From Oceanobacillus indicireducens (lineage in GTDB: Bacteria; Bacillota; Bacilli; Bacillales; Amphibacillaceae): a DNA stretch of 57,357 nucleotides. The notes beneath the pieces were generated by a model, which had not been told where the DNA came from, ran no database searches, and was given only the letters and a program-made list of their open reading frames with translations. The translations under genes and the position numbers were made by a program. Positions 9,939 to 17,399 of the stretch are shown here, in pieces (the stretch's first letter is position 1; each line of letters begins with the position of its first letter). The stretch covers positions 1 through 57,357 of the forward strand of contig NZ_BMOS01000023.1 in assembly GCF_014647195.1 (NCBI RefSeq), given 5' to 3'.

Positions 9939-10416
9939 GAGCTTCCCTCATTTCTGCTACTTTTTCTTTCATTCCATTTCGATAATCTACTAATCTATTC
10001 GCTGTTCCTTCATCATAAGTACCGATAATCTGAGCGGCTAAAATTCCTGCATTCGTCGCTCCGGCTTTTCCAATAGCTACAGTCGCAGTCGGTACGCCAC
10101 CAGGCATTTGCACAATCGATAGTAAGGAATCAAGTCCGTTCAGCGCTCTCGCCTGGACTGGTACGCCGATAACCGGAAGATTGGTTTGCGAGGCTACCAT
10201 TCCTGGTAAGTGTGCCGCTCCCCCCGCACCAGCGATAATTACTTTTAGTCCGCGCTTCCGGGCATTTTTCGCATATTCAAACATGTCATCCGGTGTACGG
10301 TGTGCAGAAACTACTTCTTTTTCATACGGAATTTCTAATTCTTCAAGTGCCTTGCACGTATGTTCCATCGTTTCCCAATCAGAGATACTTCCCATGATTA
10401 CACCTACTAAAGCCAT
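9925..10416 (-). CDS. purE: N5-CAIR mutase (PurE class I)
   Basis: PurE moves the carboxyl group of N5-CAIR to C4, giving CAIR. The 163-residue protein has the phosphate loop GSISDWETM at residues 9-17, the SAHRTPD catalytic segment near residue 39 (conserved His) and [11 protein letters not shown] near residue 67. Length is normal for the class I enzyme. It is the first gene of the operon; the leader upstream carries a purine riboswitch and intrinsic terminator (10443-10604). A weak site, AGGGA, precedes the ATG. Confidence 0.97.
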   Translation of the reverse strand: MALVGVIMGSISDWETMEHTCKALEELEIPYEKEVVSAHRTPDDMFEYAKNARKRGLKVIIAGAGGAAHLPGMVASQTNLPVIGVPVQARALNGLDSLLSIVQMPGGVPTATVAIGKAGATNAGILAAQIIGTYDEGTANRLVDYRNGMKEKVAEMREALADK

Positions 10417-10442
10417 GAAAATCCCTACTTTCCATTAAGATT

Positions 10443-10488
10443 AAAAAAGTCTATCTAATTCTCCACATATAAGAGAAGATGATAGACT
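10443..10488 (-). terminator. Riboswitch-controlled terminator before purE
   Basis: On the minus strand AGTCTATC pairs with GATAGACT (10481-10488 with 10448-10455), extended by TTCTC/GAGAA, and a six-U run follows (10443-10448). It ends 26 nt upstream of the purE ATG. The loop-proximal 5' half can instead pair with the 3' strand of riboswitch P1, giving a ligand-sensitive antiterminator. Confidence 0.9.
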
Positions 10489-10534
10489 ACGAGTAGATAA
10501 CATTCATCATTATTTTGCATAATGACCCATCTCC

Positions 10535-10604
10535 CCTCATAGTCCTTAGATTTACGGTCAAGGGTAGAAACTTCGGAGCCATATTCTCCATGAAATATAT
10601 GAGG
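10535..10604 (-). promoter_or_regulatory. Purine riboswitch (guanine/hypoxanthine class) of pur operon
   Basis: The minus strand carries the full aptamer: P1 CCTCATA/TATGAGG (10598-10604 with 10535-10541), P2 GGAGAATATGGCTCC, the conserved TTTCTACC joint, and P3 closing CCTTGACCGTAAATCTAAGG. The base that reads the ligand is C in GGACTATG, which in this family means guanine or hypoxanthine, not adenine. Ligand binding should stabilise P1 and free the terminator downstream, switching the pur operon off. Confidence 0.95.
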
Positions 10605-10629
10605 TGTTTTATTCACTTTTTCTGCGTTA

Positions 10630-10658
10630 AGCATATCAAAACAAGGAAGGAAAATCAA
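10630..10658 (-). promoter_or_regulatory. Promoter of pur operon
   Basis: On the minus strand TTGATT (10653-10658) and TATGCT (10630-10635) are spaced by 17 bp, with TG one base upstream of the -10 (extended -10). Transcription would begin near 10623, just before the riboswitch. Confidence 0.8.
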
Positions 10659-10660
10659 CA

Positions 10661-10704
10661 AAAATCGAACGATAAAATAACTTCACCTATTAACGTTCGG
10701 ATTT
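10661..10704. promoter_or_regulatory. PurR operator (paired PurBoxes) of pur operon
   Basis: Two inverted copies of the PurBox (consensus AWWWCCGAACWWT) are separated by 18 bp: AAAATCGAACGAT (10661-10673) and, on the other strand, AAATCCGAACGTT (10692-10704). The pair starts 3 bp upstream of the -35. The same layout precedes pbuG. In B. subtilis PurR binds such pairs and PRPP releases it. Confidence 0.85.
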
Positions 10705-10714
10705 CACTCTTTTT

Positions 10715-10744
10715 CTGGGACATGGGGTCAGAGCATTTGTCCCA
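10715..10744. repeat. Solo inverted-repeat end of the IS4-like element
   Basis: The sequence reads CTGGGACA, one T, then a 21-nt copy of the element end (GGGGTCAGAGC to TTGTCCCA), the same end found at 421-442 and 727-748. No transposase is nearby. It lies 11 bp upstream of the PurR operator and looks like the scar of a lost or nearly fully deleted element. Confidence 0.6.
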
Positions 10745-10857
10745 CTTTAGTGGTTTGCTCAAATTTGCTGGACTGAAAATGATGGGGGTGTGTAACTCTT
10801 ATACATCGAAATTTAAAAGTGAGCGAAGGATATGGTTAAACGGCTAAACACCCTGGC

Positions 10858-11090
10858 TTTATTGGGAATATAACTGGACTTTATTTTCCCTTTAGCTCAT
10901 TCTTCCTGCCTTAATGGGAAAATAACCGGACTTTATTTTCCCTTTAGTTCATTCTTCCTGTCTTAATGGGAAAATAACCGGACTTTACTTTCCCAATAGT
11001 CCATTCATCTTGCTTTATTGGGAATATAACCGGTCTTCACTTTCCCATTCGTCCATTCATCTTGCTTTTTAAGGAAAACAACCGAGTTTT
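10858..11090. repeat. Tandem 52-bp repeat array (four to five units)
   Basis: Units start at about 10864, 10916, 10968, 11020 and a degenerate one near 11072, an exact 52-bp period. Each contains TGGGAAAATAACCGGACTTTATTTTCCC, an imperfect hairpin, followed by a T/C-rich linker near TTCATTCTTCCTG. No coding frame is preserved. A second array with the same period and hairpin lies at 57012-57200. Confidence 0.9.
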
Positions 11091-11151
11091 AATCTCGCGT
11101 AAGCACATTTATAATATTCTAATGGGAAAGCAACCATAATAAAATAAAAAA

Positions 11152-11193
11152 ATACACTTTGATATCTGCGACTCCACACATATCAAAGTGTAT
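11152..11193 (-). terminator. Terminator after the YebE-type gene
   Basis: A perfect 14-bp stem (ATACACTTTGATAT with its complement, 11180-11193 and 11152-11165) is followed on the minus strand by seven Us. It lies just downstream of the UPF0316 stop codon. Confidence 0.92.
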
Positions 11194-11207
11194 ATAAACT
11201 AAATGCC

Positions 11208-11801
11208 TCAGCCTTCTTCCTCTTTCTCCTTCTCATGTTCTTCCACGAGCTCTTCATGGTGCTTCTGAATCTTACTTTTCTTCACTTGTTTCACCCAGAA
11301 CCCACCGTGGATTTGCTTTGGCTCATAAGAGATGATAAATGCTTTCGGATCAATTTCCTGAATGAGTTCATATAGGGAAAGTTCATACTTTCTCGGCGTC
11401 AAGATTTGCATCGCTAAGCGGTCCCCTTCCATCCCATAAGCATACCAACTCGTAACACCGAACCCCTTTTCCCTAATTTGTTGGGTGAACTTAATGTCCG
11501 GATTGGAGGAGGTTACATTCACAACGATATATCCGAGCGCGAGCTTTTCTTCAATCATGGAACCGACAATTACACCAAGTCCAAAACCGAGCGCATAGGC
11601 AATCAGGTTCTGGATCTCATTCAAATTGTCAAGCACTAACCCTAACCCGATGACATAGATGACAATTTCGAACATACCTACTAAAGCCGCGATATAACGC
11701 TTGCCTTTTAATGTAAAAATCATCCGCACTGTAAACATTGATACATAGACGACATTGATTATAAAAATAATTGCCACCATAATTAACGCATTTTCAAGCA
11801 T
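11208..11801 (-). CDS. UPF0316/DUF2179 membrane protein (YebE type)
   Basis: This 197-residue protein has three N-terminal hydrophobic segments, the charged [19 protein letters not shown] stretch, then the soluble DUF2179 domain with [13 protein letters not shown] and the closing [19 protein letters not shown]. It closely resembles B. subtilis YebE, encoded just upstream of purE there as well. Function is unknown; DUF2179 domains often bind small ligands. I use the ATG at 11799-11801 because GAGGGGG precedes it; an ATG eight codons upstream has no such site. It lies 9 nt... after the DUF3219 gene region and ends at a strong terminator. Confidence 0.9.
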   Translation of the reverse strand: MLENALIMVAIIFIINVVYVSMFTVRMIFTLKGKRYIAALVGMFEIVIYVIGLGLVLDNLNEIQNLIAYALGFGLGVIVGSMIEEKLALGYIVVNVTSSNPDIKFTQQIREKGFGVTSWYAYGMEGDRLAMQILTPRKYELSLYELIQEIDPKAFIISYEPKQIHGGFWVKQVKKSKIQKHHEELVEEHEKEKEEEG

Positions 11802-11834
11802 CGCAATCCCCCTCGAAAACATCATTCTTTCTTC

Positions 11835-12119
11835 TTACTTTTCAATTAGTTCCAACTTAAAATCCCCAACCGCATCTTGCACATATAAATCTGTAACGGA
11901 AGTCGAATAATTATGAATCACTGCTTGGAACTCGAGATTTCTTTCCGGCACTCGGACTAAAAAATCATTTTTATATAGTTCCGTCGTCACGTCATGATAG
12001 TCGTCACTATGAACTTTAAAGTCAAAAGCGATAAATTTCCGTATCTTTCCTTTATCTTCCCTAATTTCCTCTTTAACATTCTGCGCATCTAGTTTCAATT
12101 CATTCAGAACAACTTCCAT
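11835..12119 (-). CDS. DUF3219 family protein (YkvR-like)
   Basis: A 94-residue soluble protein whose central segment FDFKVHSDDYHDVTTELY and VTDLYVQDAVGDFKLELIE closely resemble B. subtilis YkvR of the DUF3219 family. No signal peptide or membrane segment is seen. Function is unknown. It lies between the MOSC gene (18 nt upstream) and the UPF0316 gene (33 nt downstream) on the same strand, so the three may form one transcript. Confidence 0.85.
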   Translation of the reverse strand: MEVVLNELKLDAQNVKEEIREDKGKIRKFIAFDFKVHSDDYHDVTTELYKNDFLVRVPERNLEFQAVIHNYSTSVTDLYVQDAVGDFKLELIEK

Positions 12120-12137
12120 GACTTATCCGCTCCTAAC

Positions 12138-12848
12138 TTATTCTTTATTCGGACCAAATACACGTCGATCTATTCCTGACTCTTGACCGCGCAATCGCTT
12201 CCTCAAACGCTTGACCCAATTCTCAGCCAACAATTCACAGGAAGCTAGTTCGTCTGCGAGCCGTAAGTCATCTTTATAAAAATGCATCACTTCATTCGCA
12301 GCTTGAACAGTCCACTGTGGATAAGGGCGCTCCACTAAGTCAATTGGACTATCCGCTTTGACATTACCTTCTTCAAGTACACGGAAATACCAGCCTGTCC
12401 TTCCTGTATTCTGAATCTGGAGAGCGAGATCAAGAATCTGAAAACGGCGTGCCGGTCTCCAGCATGGCTGTCGGGGCTGTGAAACCTGAATCACCGCATC
12501 ACCGACCTTGTACGTATCACCAATACATACACTGAATTCATCCATTTCCAGCACAGCAAAGTTCTCTCCCATACCTCCCATTACGAGATCTTCATGGTCA
12601 TATTTCTCCTGCCAGTATGTATAATGCTTGATCGGATAGCAAAAAACAGCCTTCTCCATTCCGCCGTGATTCTTCTTATCGCCAACTTCATCGCCTATAA
12701 AACCAGTTTTATTAAGCCAGATCGGCCCTTTTGTTTCACCTTTAAAAATTCCTGTTTCCCATTGCCTTTCTAATGGATTTTCCGCATTTTCTTTACCTAC
12801 CCGCTGCACTTTACCGATAAACAATTTATGTAGATGTGGCTCCTCCAT
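12138..12848 (-). CDS. MOSC domain protein (YiiM-like)
   Basis: The 236-residue protein has the MOSC fold typical of proteins that carry or transfer sulfur to or from molybdenum cofactor and hydroxylamine-type substrates. The conserved cysteine sits in QPRQPCWRPARRF near residue 130, and the C-terminal third matches the three-helix domain of YiiM. The KNHGGMEKAVFCYP segment near residue 60 is also typical. YiiM in E. coli reduces N-hydroxylated bases; the same activity here is inferred. It diverges from msrA with 87 nt between. Confidence 0.88.
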   Translation of the reverse strand: MEEPHLHKLFIGKVQRVGKENAENPLERQWETGIFKGETKGPIWLNKTGFIGDEVGDKKNHGGMEKAVFCYPIKHYTYWQEKYDHEDLVMGGMGENFAVLEMDEFSVCIGDTYKVGDAVIQVSQPRQPCWRPARRFQILDLALQIQNTGRTGWYFRVLEEGNVKADSPIDLVERPYPQWTVQAANEVMHFYKDDLRLADELASCELLAENWVKRLRKRLRGQESGIDRRVFGPNKE

Positions 12849-12935
12849 TGTTTCACCTGCTTTTCCATGATATTATTAATTTTATTCTATATGAAAGAAT
12901 GTTAGAAAGAAACCGAAAGACTTGGAGGTATAGAT

Positions 12936-13472
12936 ATGGCTGTAGAAAAGGCAATATTTGCAGGTGGCTGTTTCTGGTGCATGGTAAAGCCGTTTGATAC
13001 ATGGGAAGGCGTTCATAACGTAATCTCCGGTTATACGGGTGGCCAGGTGGAAAATCCAACCTATGAACAAGTGAAAACAGGGGAAACTGGCCATTACGAA
13101 GCAGTTGAAATCACGTTCGACCCTGAGATAATAAGCTATGATACAATTCTTGATTTATATTGGAAGCAAATCGATCCGACTGATGCTGGTGGTCAGTTCC
13201 ATGATCGCGGCAGCCAATACCGGGCAGCAATTTTTCATACGACTCCAGAGCAAAAGGAGAAGGCTCAACAATCAAAGGAAAAGTTAGCAGAAAGTGGAAT
13301 TTTTAAGAAACCGATTGTAACGGAAATCCTTCCAGCAACTCGTTTTTACCCGGCAGAAGAATACCATCAAGACTTCTATAAAAAAGAAAAAGAAGTATAT
13401 GAGAAAGACCGGACAAAATCTGGGCGAGATGATTTTATCGAAACCCATTGGAACGTTATGACTGAAAACTAA
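12936..13472 (+). CDS. msrA: Peptide-methionine (S)-S-oxide reductase
   Basis: MsrA repairs methionine-S-sulfoxide in proteins. The 178-residue protein carries the catalytic motif GGCFWC at residues 10-15, followed by YTGGxxxNPTYEQV and [21 protein letters not shown], all diagnostic. The start follows AAAGACTTGGAGG. msrB is not adjacent. It is a single gene convergent with the hydrolase that follows and shares its bidirectional terminator. Confidence 0.97.
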   Translation: MAVEKAIFAGGCFWCMVKPFDTWEGVHNVISGYTGGQVENPTYEQVKTGETGHYEAVEITFDPEIISYDTILDLYWKQIDPTDAGGQFHDRGSQYRAAIFHTTPEQKEKAQQSKEKLAESGIFKKPIVTEILPATRFYPAEEYHQDFYKKEKEVYEKDRTKSGRDDFIETHWNVMTEN

Positions 13473-13477
13473 AACAG

Positions 13478-13511
13478 AGGCTTGGGAAATTCAATCTTCT
13501 CAAGCCTTTTT
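13478..13511. terminator. Bidirectional terminator of msrA and the C26 hydrolase
   Basis: AGGCTTGGGAA pairs with TTCTCAAGCCT (one G-U) and a U run follows on the plus strand; the reverse complement also reads as a hairpin. Its right arm overlaps the end of the convergent gene. Confidence 0.85.
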
Positions 13512-14228
13512 CTTTTCTCTTTTTCCTTCTTCACACGCAGCAACAAATCCACGAAATATCTTTTTCGACACAGGATCTTTCATATGCTCCGGATGCCACT
13601 GGACTCCTAATGCAAAACGGTGAACTGTGCTTTCCACAACTTCAACAACGCCATCACGGGCTTTTCCGCTAATGATAAAATGCTTACCAGGCTTACGATT
13701 TGCCTGATGATGATAACTATTCACTCGAATCGTTTTCTCCTCGGCCAATCGATAGATCAAAGAACCCTTCATTAATTCGACTGCATGGATTGGTGCATAA
13801 TTGGCAGCCTTTTGACTATGTTGGATCAGTTCACCCTTTAGCTGCCCGCAAATATCCTGATACATATCACCATCAGCCGCAAGATTCAACATTTGCGCCC
13901 CCTTACACACCCCAAATACCGGCTTATCCTTCGCTAATATTTCCCTTGTTATTTTCATTTCAAACGCATCCCGCTCTGGGATAAACGGACCAAGATTCAA
14001 ATGGGGTTCTTCATTAAAGTAAATCGGATCAATATCATCTCCACCCGTTAGAAACAGTCCGTCAATCCGTTCAATCAGTTCATCGATCATATCTGAATTT
14101 GTTAAATAAGGCATCACAAGAGGAATTCCCCCCGCTTGTTCGATTGCGAGCATATTATTTTTCGTTATTTTATAATGCTTCTCATTTAATTCCATTCCCG
14201 GTACTACCCCAATTAAAGGTCTCACCAT
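13500..14228 (-). CDS. Gamma-glutamyl-gamma-aminobutyrate hydrolase family protein (peptidase C26)
   Basis: The 242-residue protein belongs to the class I glutamine amidotransferase-like PuuD family, which cleaves gamma-glutamyl bonds. It shows DGLFLTGGDDIDP near residue 57, the nucleophile elbow FGVCKGAQMLNLA near residue 110 (Cys in GVCKG), and GVQWHPEHM near residue 210 with the catalytic His. I start at the ATG 14226-14228 preceded by AGGGAGGGA; a TTG lies one codon upstream. No polyamine genes are next to it, so the substrate is unknown. Confidence 0.92.
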   Translation of the reverse strand: MVRPLIGVVPGMELNEKHYKITKNNMLAIEQAGGIPLVMPYLTNSDMIDELIERIDGLFLTGGDDIDPIYFNEEPHLNLGPFIPERDAFEMKITREILAKDKPVFGVCKGAQMLNLAADGDMYQDICGQLKGELIQHSQKAANYAPIHAVELMKGSLIYRLAEEKTIRVNSYHHQANRKPGKHFIISGKARDGVVEVVESTVHRFALGVQWHPEHMKDPVSKKIFRGFVAACEEGKREKKKA

Positions 14229-14339
14229 CAATCCCTCCCTACCCTATATTGTATCATCTGATACTTTTAATTATTACTTATACAAAAAAAGCCGAACCTA
14301 ATAGAGGCCCGACTTTTTGCATTGCATAAAAAACGGTAA

Positions 14340-14530
14340 AGTGAAACTTCATTCAGCGGGGGGTTCCTCCCCTCCCAACTGAATGTTAGTTGAACAGAAT
14401 CAGGGATTTACGGACTGTATTATCCCCCACCTTGACATTTTGGTTTTCCCTCTTGTTTAGAGGTGGGGGTATTACAGACGTTAATACGTGGCTAAATTCC
14501 GCGATACCTAAAATTGCCAGCACCTTCACC
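14340..14530 (-). other. Structured remnant resembling the 3' end of an IS200/IS605 tnpB element
   Basis: On the minus strand, just after pbuG, come two strong hairpins: CCCCCACCT with AGGTGGGGG (14403-14470 region) and CATTCAG...CTGAATG around a G-rich/C-rich stem (14350-14384), joined by TACAGTCCGTAAATCCCTGATTCTG. A short frame before them ends KGEGAGNFRYRGI. The layout recalls the right end and guide-RNA-like tail of IS605 elements in Bacillaceae, from which tnpB has been lost. I base the family on memory of layout, so confidence is limited. It could instead be an unrelated structured 3' region. Confidence 0.4.
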
Positions 14531-14538
14531 TTTGTTCT

Positions 14539-15843
14539 TTAGCTTAAGAAAATAAAATACAATATAAAGGTAACGAATAATCCGTACATGATCGGGTGGA
14601 TCTCTTTCGCTTTCCCCATTACAATCATCGTAATCGGATAGAATATAAAGCCAATCGCAATTCCTGTTGCGATACTATAAGTAAGAGACATCATTAGCAC
14701 GATAAAGAAGGAAGGAACGGCAACTTCGAAACGATCCCATTCAATATTCTTAAGCTGTGACGCCATCATGACCCCGACAATCACCAATGCTGGAGCTGTA
14801 ACTGCACTTGTTACAATTGCAAGAAGTGGGGAGAAGAATAAGGCCAACAGGAAAAGTCCTGCTGTTACGACGGATGTAAAACCAGTTCGTCCACCCGCAC
14901 CAACACCAGCAGTTGACTCCACATAAGATGTCGTTGTTGACGTACCGACAACCGCACCGACAACTGTTGCTGTTGAGTCTGCTAGTAATGCACGACCAGC
15001 CCGTGGAAGTTTATTGTCTTTCACAAGACCAGCTTGAGTTGCAACCGCAACTAATGTACCAGCTGTATCAAAGAAATCAACGAATAAAAACGTTAAAATA
15101 ACAATAAGCATCTCAACAGTAAATATGTCACCAAAATTAATGAATGCTTGACCAAACGTAGGTGCTAAGCTCGGTACTGTACCAACGATATCGCCAATCC
15201 CTTGTGGAACAGGAATTAAACCAAAGATCATCCCGACAATTGCCGTCAAAATCATTCCGTAAAAAATTCCGGCTTTAACACCTCTTATTAGTAAAACAAC
15301 GGCCGCAATCAGACCAAATACTGTCAGCAACACATTCGGATCCCGCAAATTTCCAAGCCCTACAAGTGTCGCTTCATTTGCAACGACAATTTCTGCACTC
15401 GATAAGCCGATAAAAGCAATATATAAGCCAATCCCTGCACCTACTGCAAGCTTCAAATTTCCAGGGATTGCATTAATGATAATTTCTCTTAAACCTGATA
15501 AAGATAAGAAGATAAAAATAACTCCGGATACAAGAACTCCGGATAGAGCAGTTTCCCAAGGTATTCCGTATTGTAAAACAACAGTATATGCGAAGAATGC
15601 GTTCAAGCCCATTCCCGGTGCAAGTGCGACAGGATATTTCCCGAGCACACCCATTGTTAGTGTACCTACTGCAGCGGCTACTGCTGTTGCTGTAAATACC
15701 GCCCCCTCAGGCATCCCCGCAGCTGAAAGTGTTGCCGGGTTAACAAAAAGAATGTATGCCATCGCTAGAAAGGTAGTCAGCCCTGCAATGGATTCTGTTT
15801 TGTAGTTTGTGCCGAGCTCTTCAAACTGAAAATACTTTTTCAT
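14539..15843 (-). CDS. pbuG: NCS2 purine permease (hypoxanthine/guanine)
   Basis: This 434-residue membrane carrier imports hypoxanthine and guanine. It begins KKYFQFEELGTNYKTE and has about 12-14 hydrophobic segments, the AzgA-type motif ALAPGMGLNAFFAYTVVL near residue 75 and VDFFDTAGTLVAVATQAG near residue 265. B. subtilis PbuG has the same length and motifs and also lies near the pur operon. I start at the ATG 15841-15843 because TTAGGAGGAAAAGTGGA precedes it; the open frame extends 45 codons further into the leader. A guanine-class riboswitch and a PurR operator lie upstream. Confidence 0.95.
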   Translation of the reverse strand: MKKYFQFEELGTNYKTESIAGLTTFLAMAYILFVNPATLSAAGMPEGAVFTATAVAAAVGTLTMGVLGKYPVALAPGMGLNAFFAYTVVLQYGIPWETALSGVLVSGVIFIFLSLSGLREIIINAIPGNLKLAVGAGIGLYIAFIGLSSAEIVVANEATLVGLGNLRDPNVLLTVFGLIAAVVLLIRGVKAGIFYGMILTAIVGMIFGLIPVPQGIGDIVGTVPSLAPTFGQAFINFGDIFTVEMLIVILTFLFVDFFDTAGTLVAVATQAGLVKDNKLPRAGRALLADSTATVVGAVVGTSTTTSYVESTAGVGAGGRTGFTSVVTAGLFLLALFFSPLLAIVTSAVTAPALVIVGVMMASQLKNIEWDRFEVAVPSFFIVLMMSLTYSIATGIAIGFIFYPITMIVMGKAKEIHPIMYGLFVTFILYFIFLS

Positions 15844-15935
15844 TCCACTTTTCCTCCTAAAATTGGAAAATGCGTTGCGAACGGAAAAATTTGCTTCTAA
15901 TTGTCCCCTTATCCTTTTAAAATTAAATATATATA

Positions 15936-15964
15936 AAAATAAAAAACGCTCAGATAAGGAGCGT
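15936..15964 (-). terminator. Terminator in the pbuG leader
   Basis: On the minus strand ACGCTC, a seven-base loop, GAGCGT and six Us lie 93 nt upstream of the pbuG start and 58 nt downstream of the aptamer, the expected expression platform of a transcriptional riboswitch. Confidence 0.85.
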
Positions 15965-16021
15965 CTACCAAAGCACAAGAGTTGAATAATGACAGCAGAA
16001 AAAAAGCTTCATTACCCATCC

Positions 16022-16087
16022 TGCGTAGTCAAACCGTTTACGGTGGTTTGGTAGAGACTTTGGGCCATATTCCCGAAATTATACGCA
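16022..16087 (-). promoter_or_regulatory. Purine riboswitch (guanine/hypoxanthine class) of pbuG
   Basis: The aptamer is complete: P1 TGCGTA/TACGCA, P2 GGGAATATGGCCC, joint GTCTCTACC, and P3 AAACC..GGTTT around ACCGTAAAC. The ligand-reading base is C in GACTACG, so guanine or hypoxanthine is expected. It should shut off import when purine bases are plentiful. Confidence 0.95.
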
Positions 16088-16108
16088 ATTTCATTTAATT
16101 ATAAACTT

Positions 16109-16137
16109 ATTCTACTCTCCTCGACAATATTTGTCAA
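16109..16137 (-). promoter_or_regulatory. Promoter of pbuG
   Basis: The minus strand has TTGACA (16132-16137) and TAGAAT (16109-16114) with 17 bp between, a near-consensus vegetative promoter just before the riboswitch. Confidence 0.88.
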
Positions 16138-16139
16138 TA

Positions 16140-16183
16140 AAACCCGAATGTTATTTAATATTTCGCAATTAACATTCGTATTT
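16140..16183. promoter_or_regulatory. PurR operator (paired PurBoxes) of pbuG
   Basis: AAACCCGAATGTT (16140-16152) and its inverted partner AAATACGAATGTT (16171-16183, other strand) are 18 bp apart and begin 3 bp upstream of the -35. Spacing and position are identical to the operator of the pur operon. Confidence 0.8.
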
Positions 16184-16204
16184 GTTGCAATTTGGAGTGA
16201 AATC

Positions 16205-16246
16205 AAAAAAAAGAACCAAGACATTAAATTGCCTGTCTTGGTTCTT
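16205..16246 (-). terminator. Terminator of the betaine-binding protein gene
   Basis: A perfect 13-bp stem (AAGAACCAAGACA and its complement) with eight Us on the minus strand lies 10 nt after the stop codon. Confidence 0.93.
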
Positions 16247-16256
16247 CCACTTCCAT

Positions 16257-17195
16257 TTAATTATTAGGATTCAAGTCCTCGATAGAATCAATGTCCATAT
16301 ATTCTGGTACGACTAAACCGATTTTGGCGCCGACTAAGTTTGGCCCCATGTCTACGATATCATCTTGATAAGTTTCATAGAATTCTCTGTGCGTAATTGG
16401 TAACCATGCTGCTAATGTAGCATCTGCATCGCCTGTCGCAAGGGATTCAAACACAATAGCAACATCCACTTCTGTTACACTTACGTCAAATCCTTTCTGC
16501 TCCATAGCTGCTTTTAACACTCCTGAGGATGCGCGTTCCGAGTCCCATGGTGTGGACACAAGCTCAACTTCAACACCGTCCACATCCTCGACACCTTCTG
16601 ACCAAGCAGAAACTCTATCTTCATTATCTTCTACCCATTGGGCAGCGATTTGATTGATATCATCACCGGTTTCTTCCGCTTCATACATAATCTCTTCCAT
16701 ATCTTCCACGTTCCATTCAAACTGTTCAATCATCTTGTAAGCTTCCGGTTGTTCTTCTTCAAACCCGCGTCTGCTCATTGAATGAATACTTTCTTCTCCG
16801 CCATAAATCTCAAGCGGATCATCCAAATACTTCATATCTGGATGTGCCGCAAACATCCAATGCGGGTTCCAGCCAGTAATAACAATTGGCTCTTCATTCC
16901 GGATTGCATTATCGAGCTCCGTCATCATAGCACCAGTGGAAGATAGTTCAACATTCCATCCTTGTAAACTATCATACTCTTCTATCGCTGCCTCTGTCGT
17001 TACAGAAATTCCTGCTCCTGGTTCGATACCTATAATCGTGTAATCGACCGCCTCACTATAATCAACTTCCCCATTACTGTCTGTACTGCCACTCTCTGAA
17101 TCCGTACCTTCTTCTTTGTCACCACATCCTGCAAGCAGCAATGTAATTAAAACTCCTAAAATCAAACTTACATACTTAAACTTCTTGAAATCCAA
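16257..17195 (-). CDS. Glycine betaine ABC transporter substrate-binding lipoprotein
   Basis: The 312-residue protein is an OpuAC-type periplasm-side receptor for compatible solutes. It has a lipoprotein signal ending LLLAGC (Cys24), an acidic Ser/Asp linker, and the binding domain with YTIIGIEPGAGISVTTE, TGWNPHWMFA (aromatic residues typical of the quaternary-amine cage) and the closing YMDIDSIEDLNPN. The acidic composition fits a salt-adapted host. The start is TTG, preceded by AAGGGGTG; no ATG fits. No permease or ATPase gene for it is adjacent, so it must work with a transporter encoded elsewhere. Confidence 0.93.
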   Translation of the reverse strand: MDFKKFKYVSLILGVLITLLLAGCGDKEEGTDSESGSTDSNGEVDYSEAVDYTIIGIEPGAGISVTTEAAIEEYDSLQGWNVELSSTGAMMTELDNAIRNEEPIVITGWNPHWMFAAHPDMKYLDDPLEIYGGEESIHSMSRRGFEEEQPEAYKMIEQFEWNVEDMEEIMYEAEETGDDINQIAAQWVEDNEDRVSAWSEGVEDVDGVEVELVSTPWDSERASSGVLKAAMEQKGFDVSVTEVDVAIVFESLATGDADATLAAWLPITHREFYETYQDDIVDMGPNLVGAKIGLVVPEYMDIDSIEDLNPNN

Positions 17196-17399
17196 ATTTA
17201 CACCCCTTATGTTAGTTTCGTTTCTCCTATTTAAATTTGTTTACTTCGAGAAACAACGTATAGGTTAAAAGTTTACCCTTCCAAGCCAACATACTCAAAC
17301 CGCATATTCTCCGCATATACGAAGGTTTCACGGGATGGTTTTTCTTAAAGACTGTCTCAGACGGTTTATTCATTAAATTCTGCCCTTTTACTAAATTAC

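Noticed and set aside
10455-10661. 68-codon frame on the minus strand
   Set aside because: It runs through the riboswitch and terminator of the pur leader and has no ribosome site.
10515-10847. 110-codon frame on the plus strand
   Set aside because: It covers the riboswitch in antisense, the promoter, the PurR operator and an IS end; coding use is very unlikely.
10858-11090. Possible CRISPR array
   Set aside because: The whole 52-bp unit drifts together; there is no constant repeat alternating with unique spacers, and no cas gene is near.
14283-14317. Possible terminator AAAAAGCC...GACTTTTT
   Set aside because: Pairing is interrupted by several mismatches, so I do not call it.
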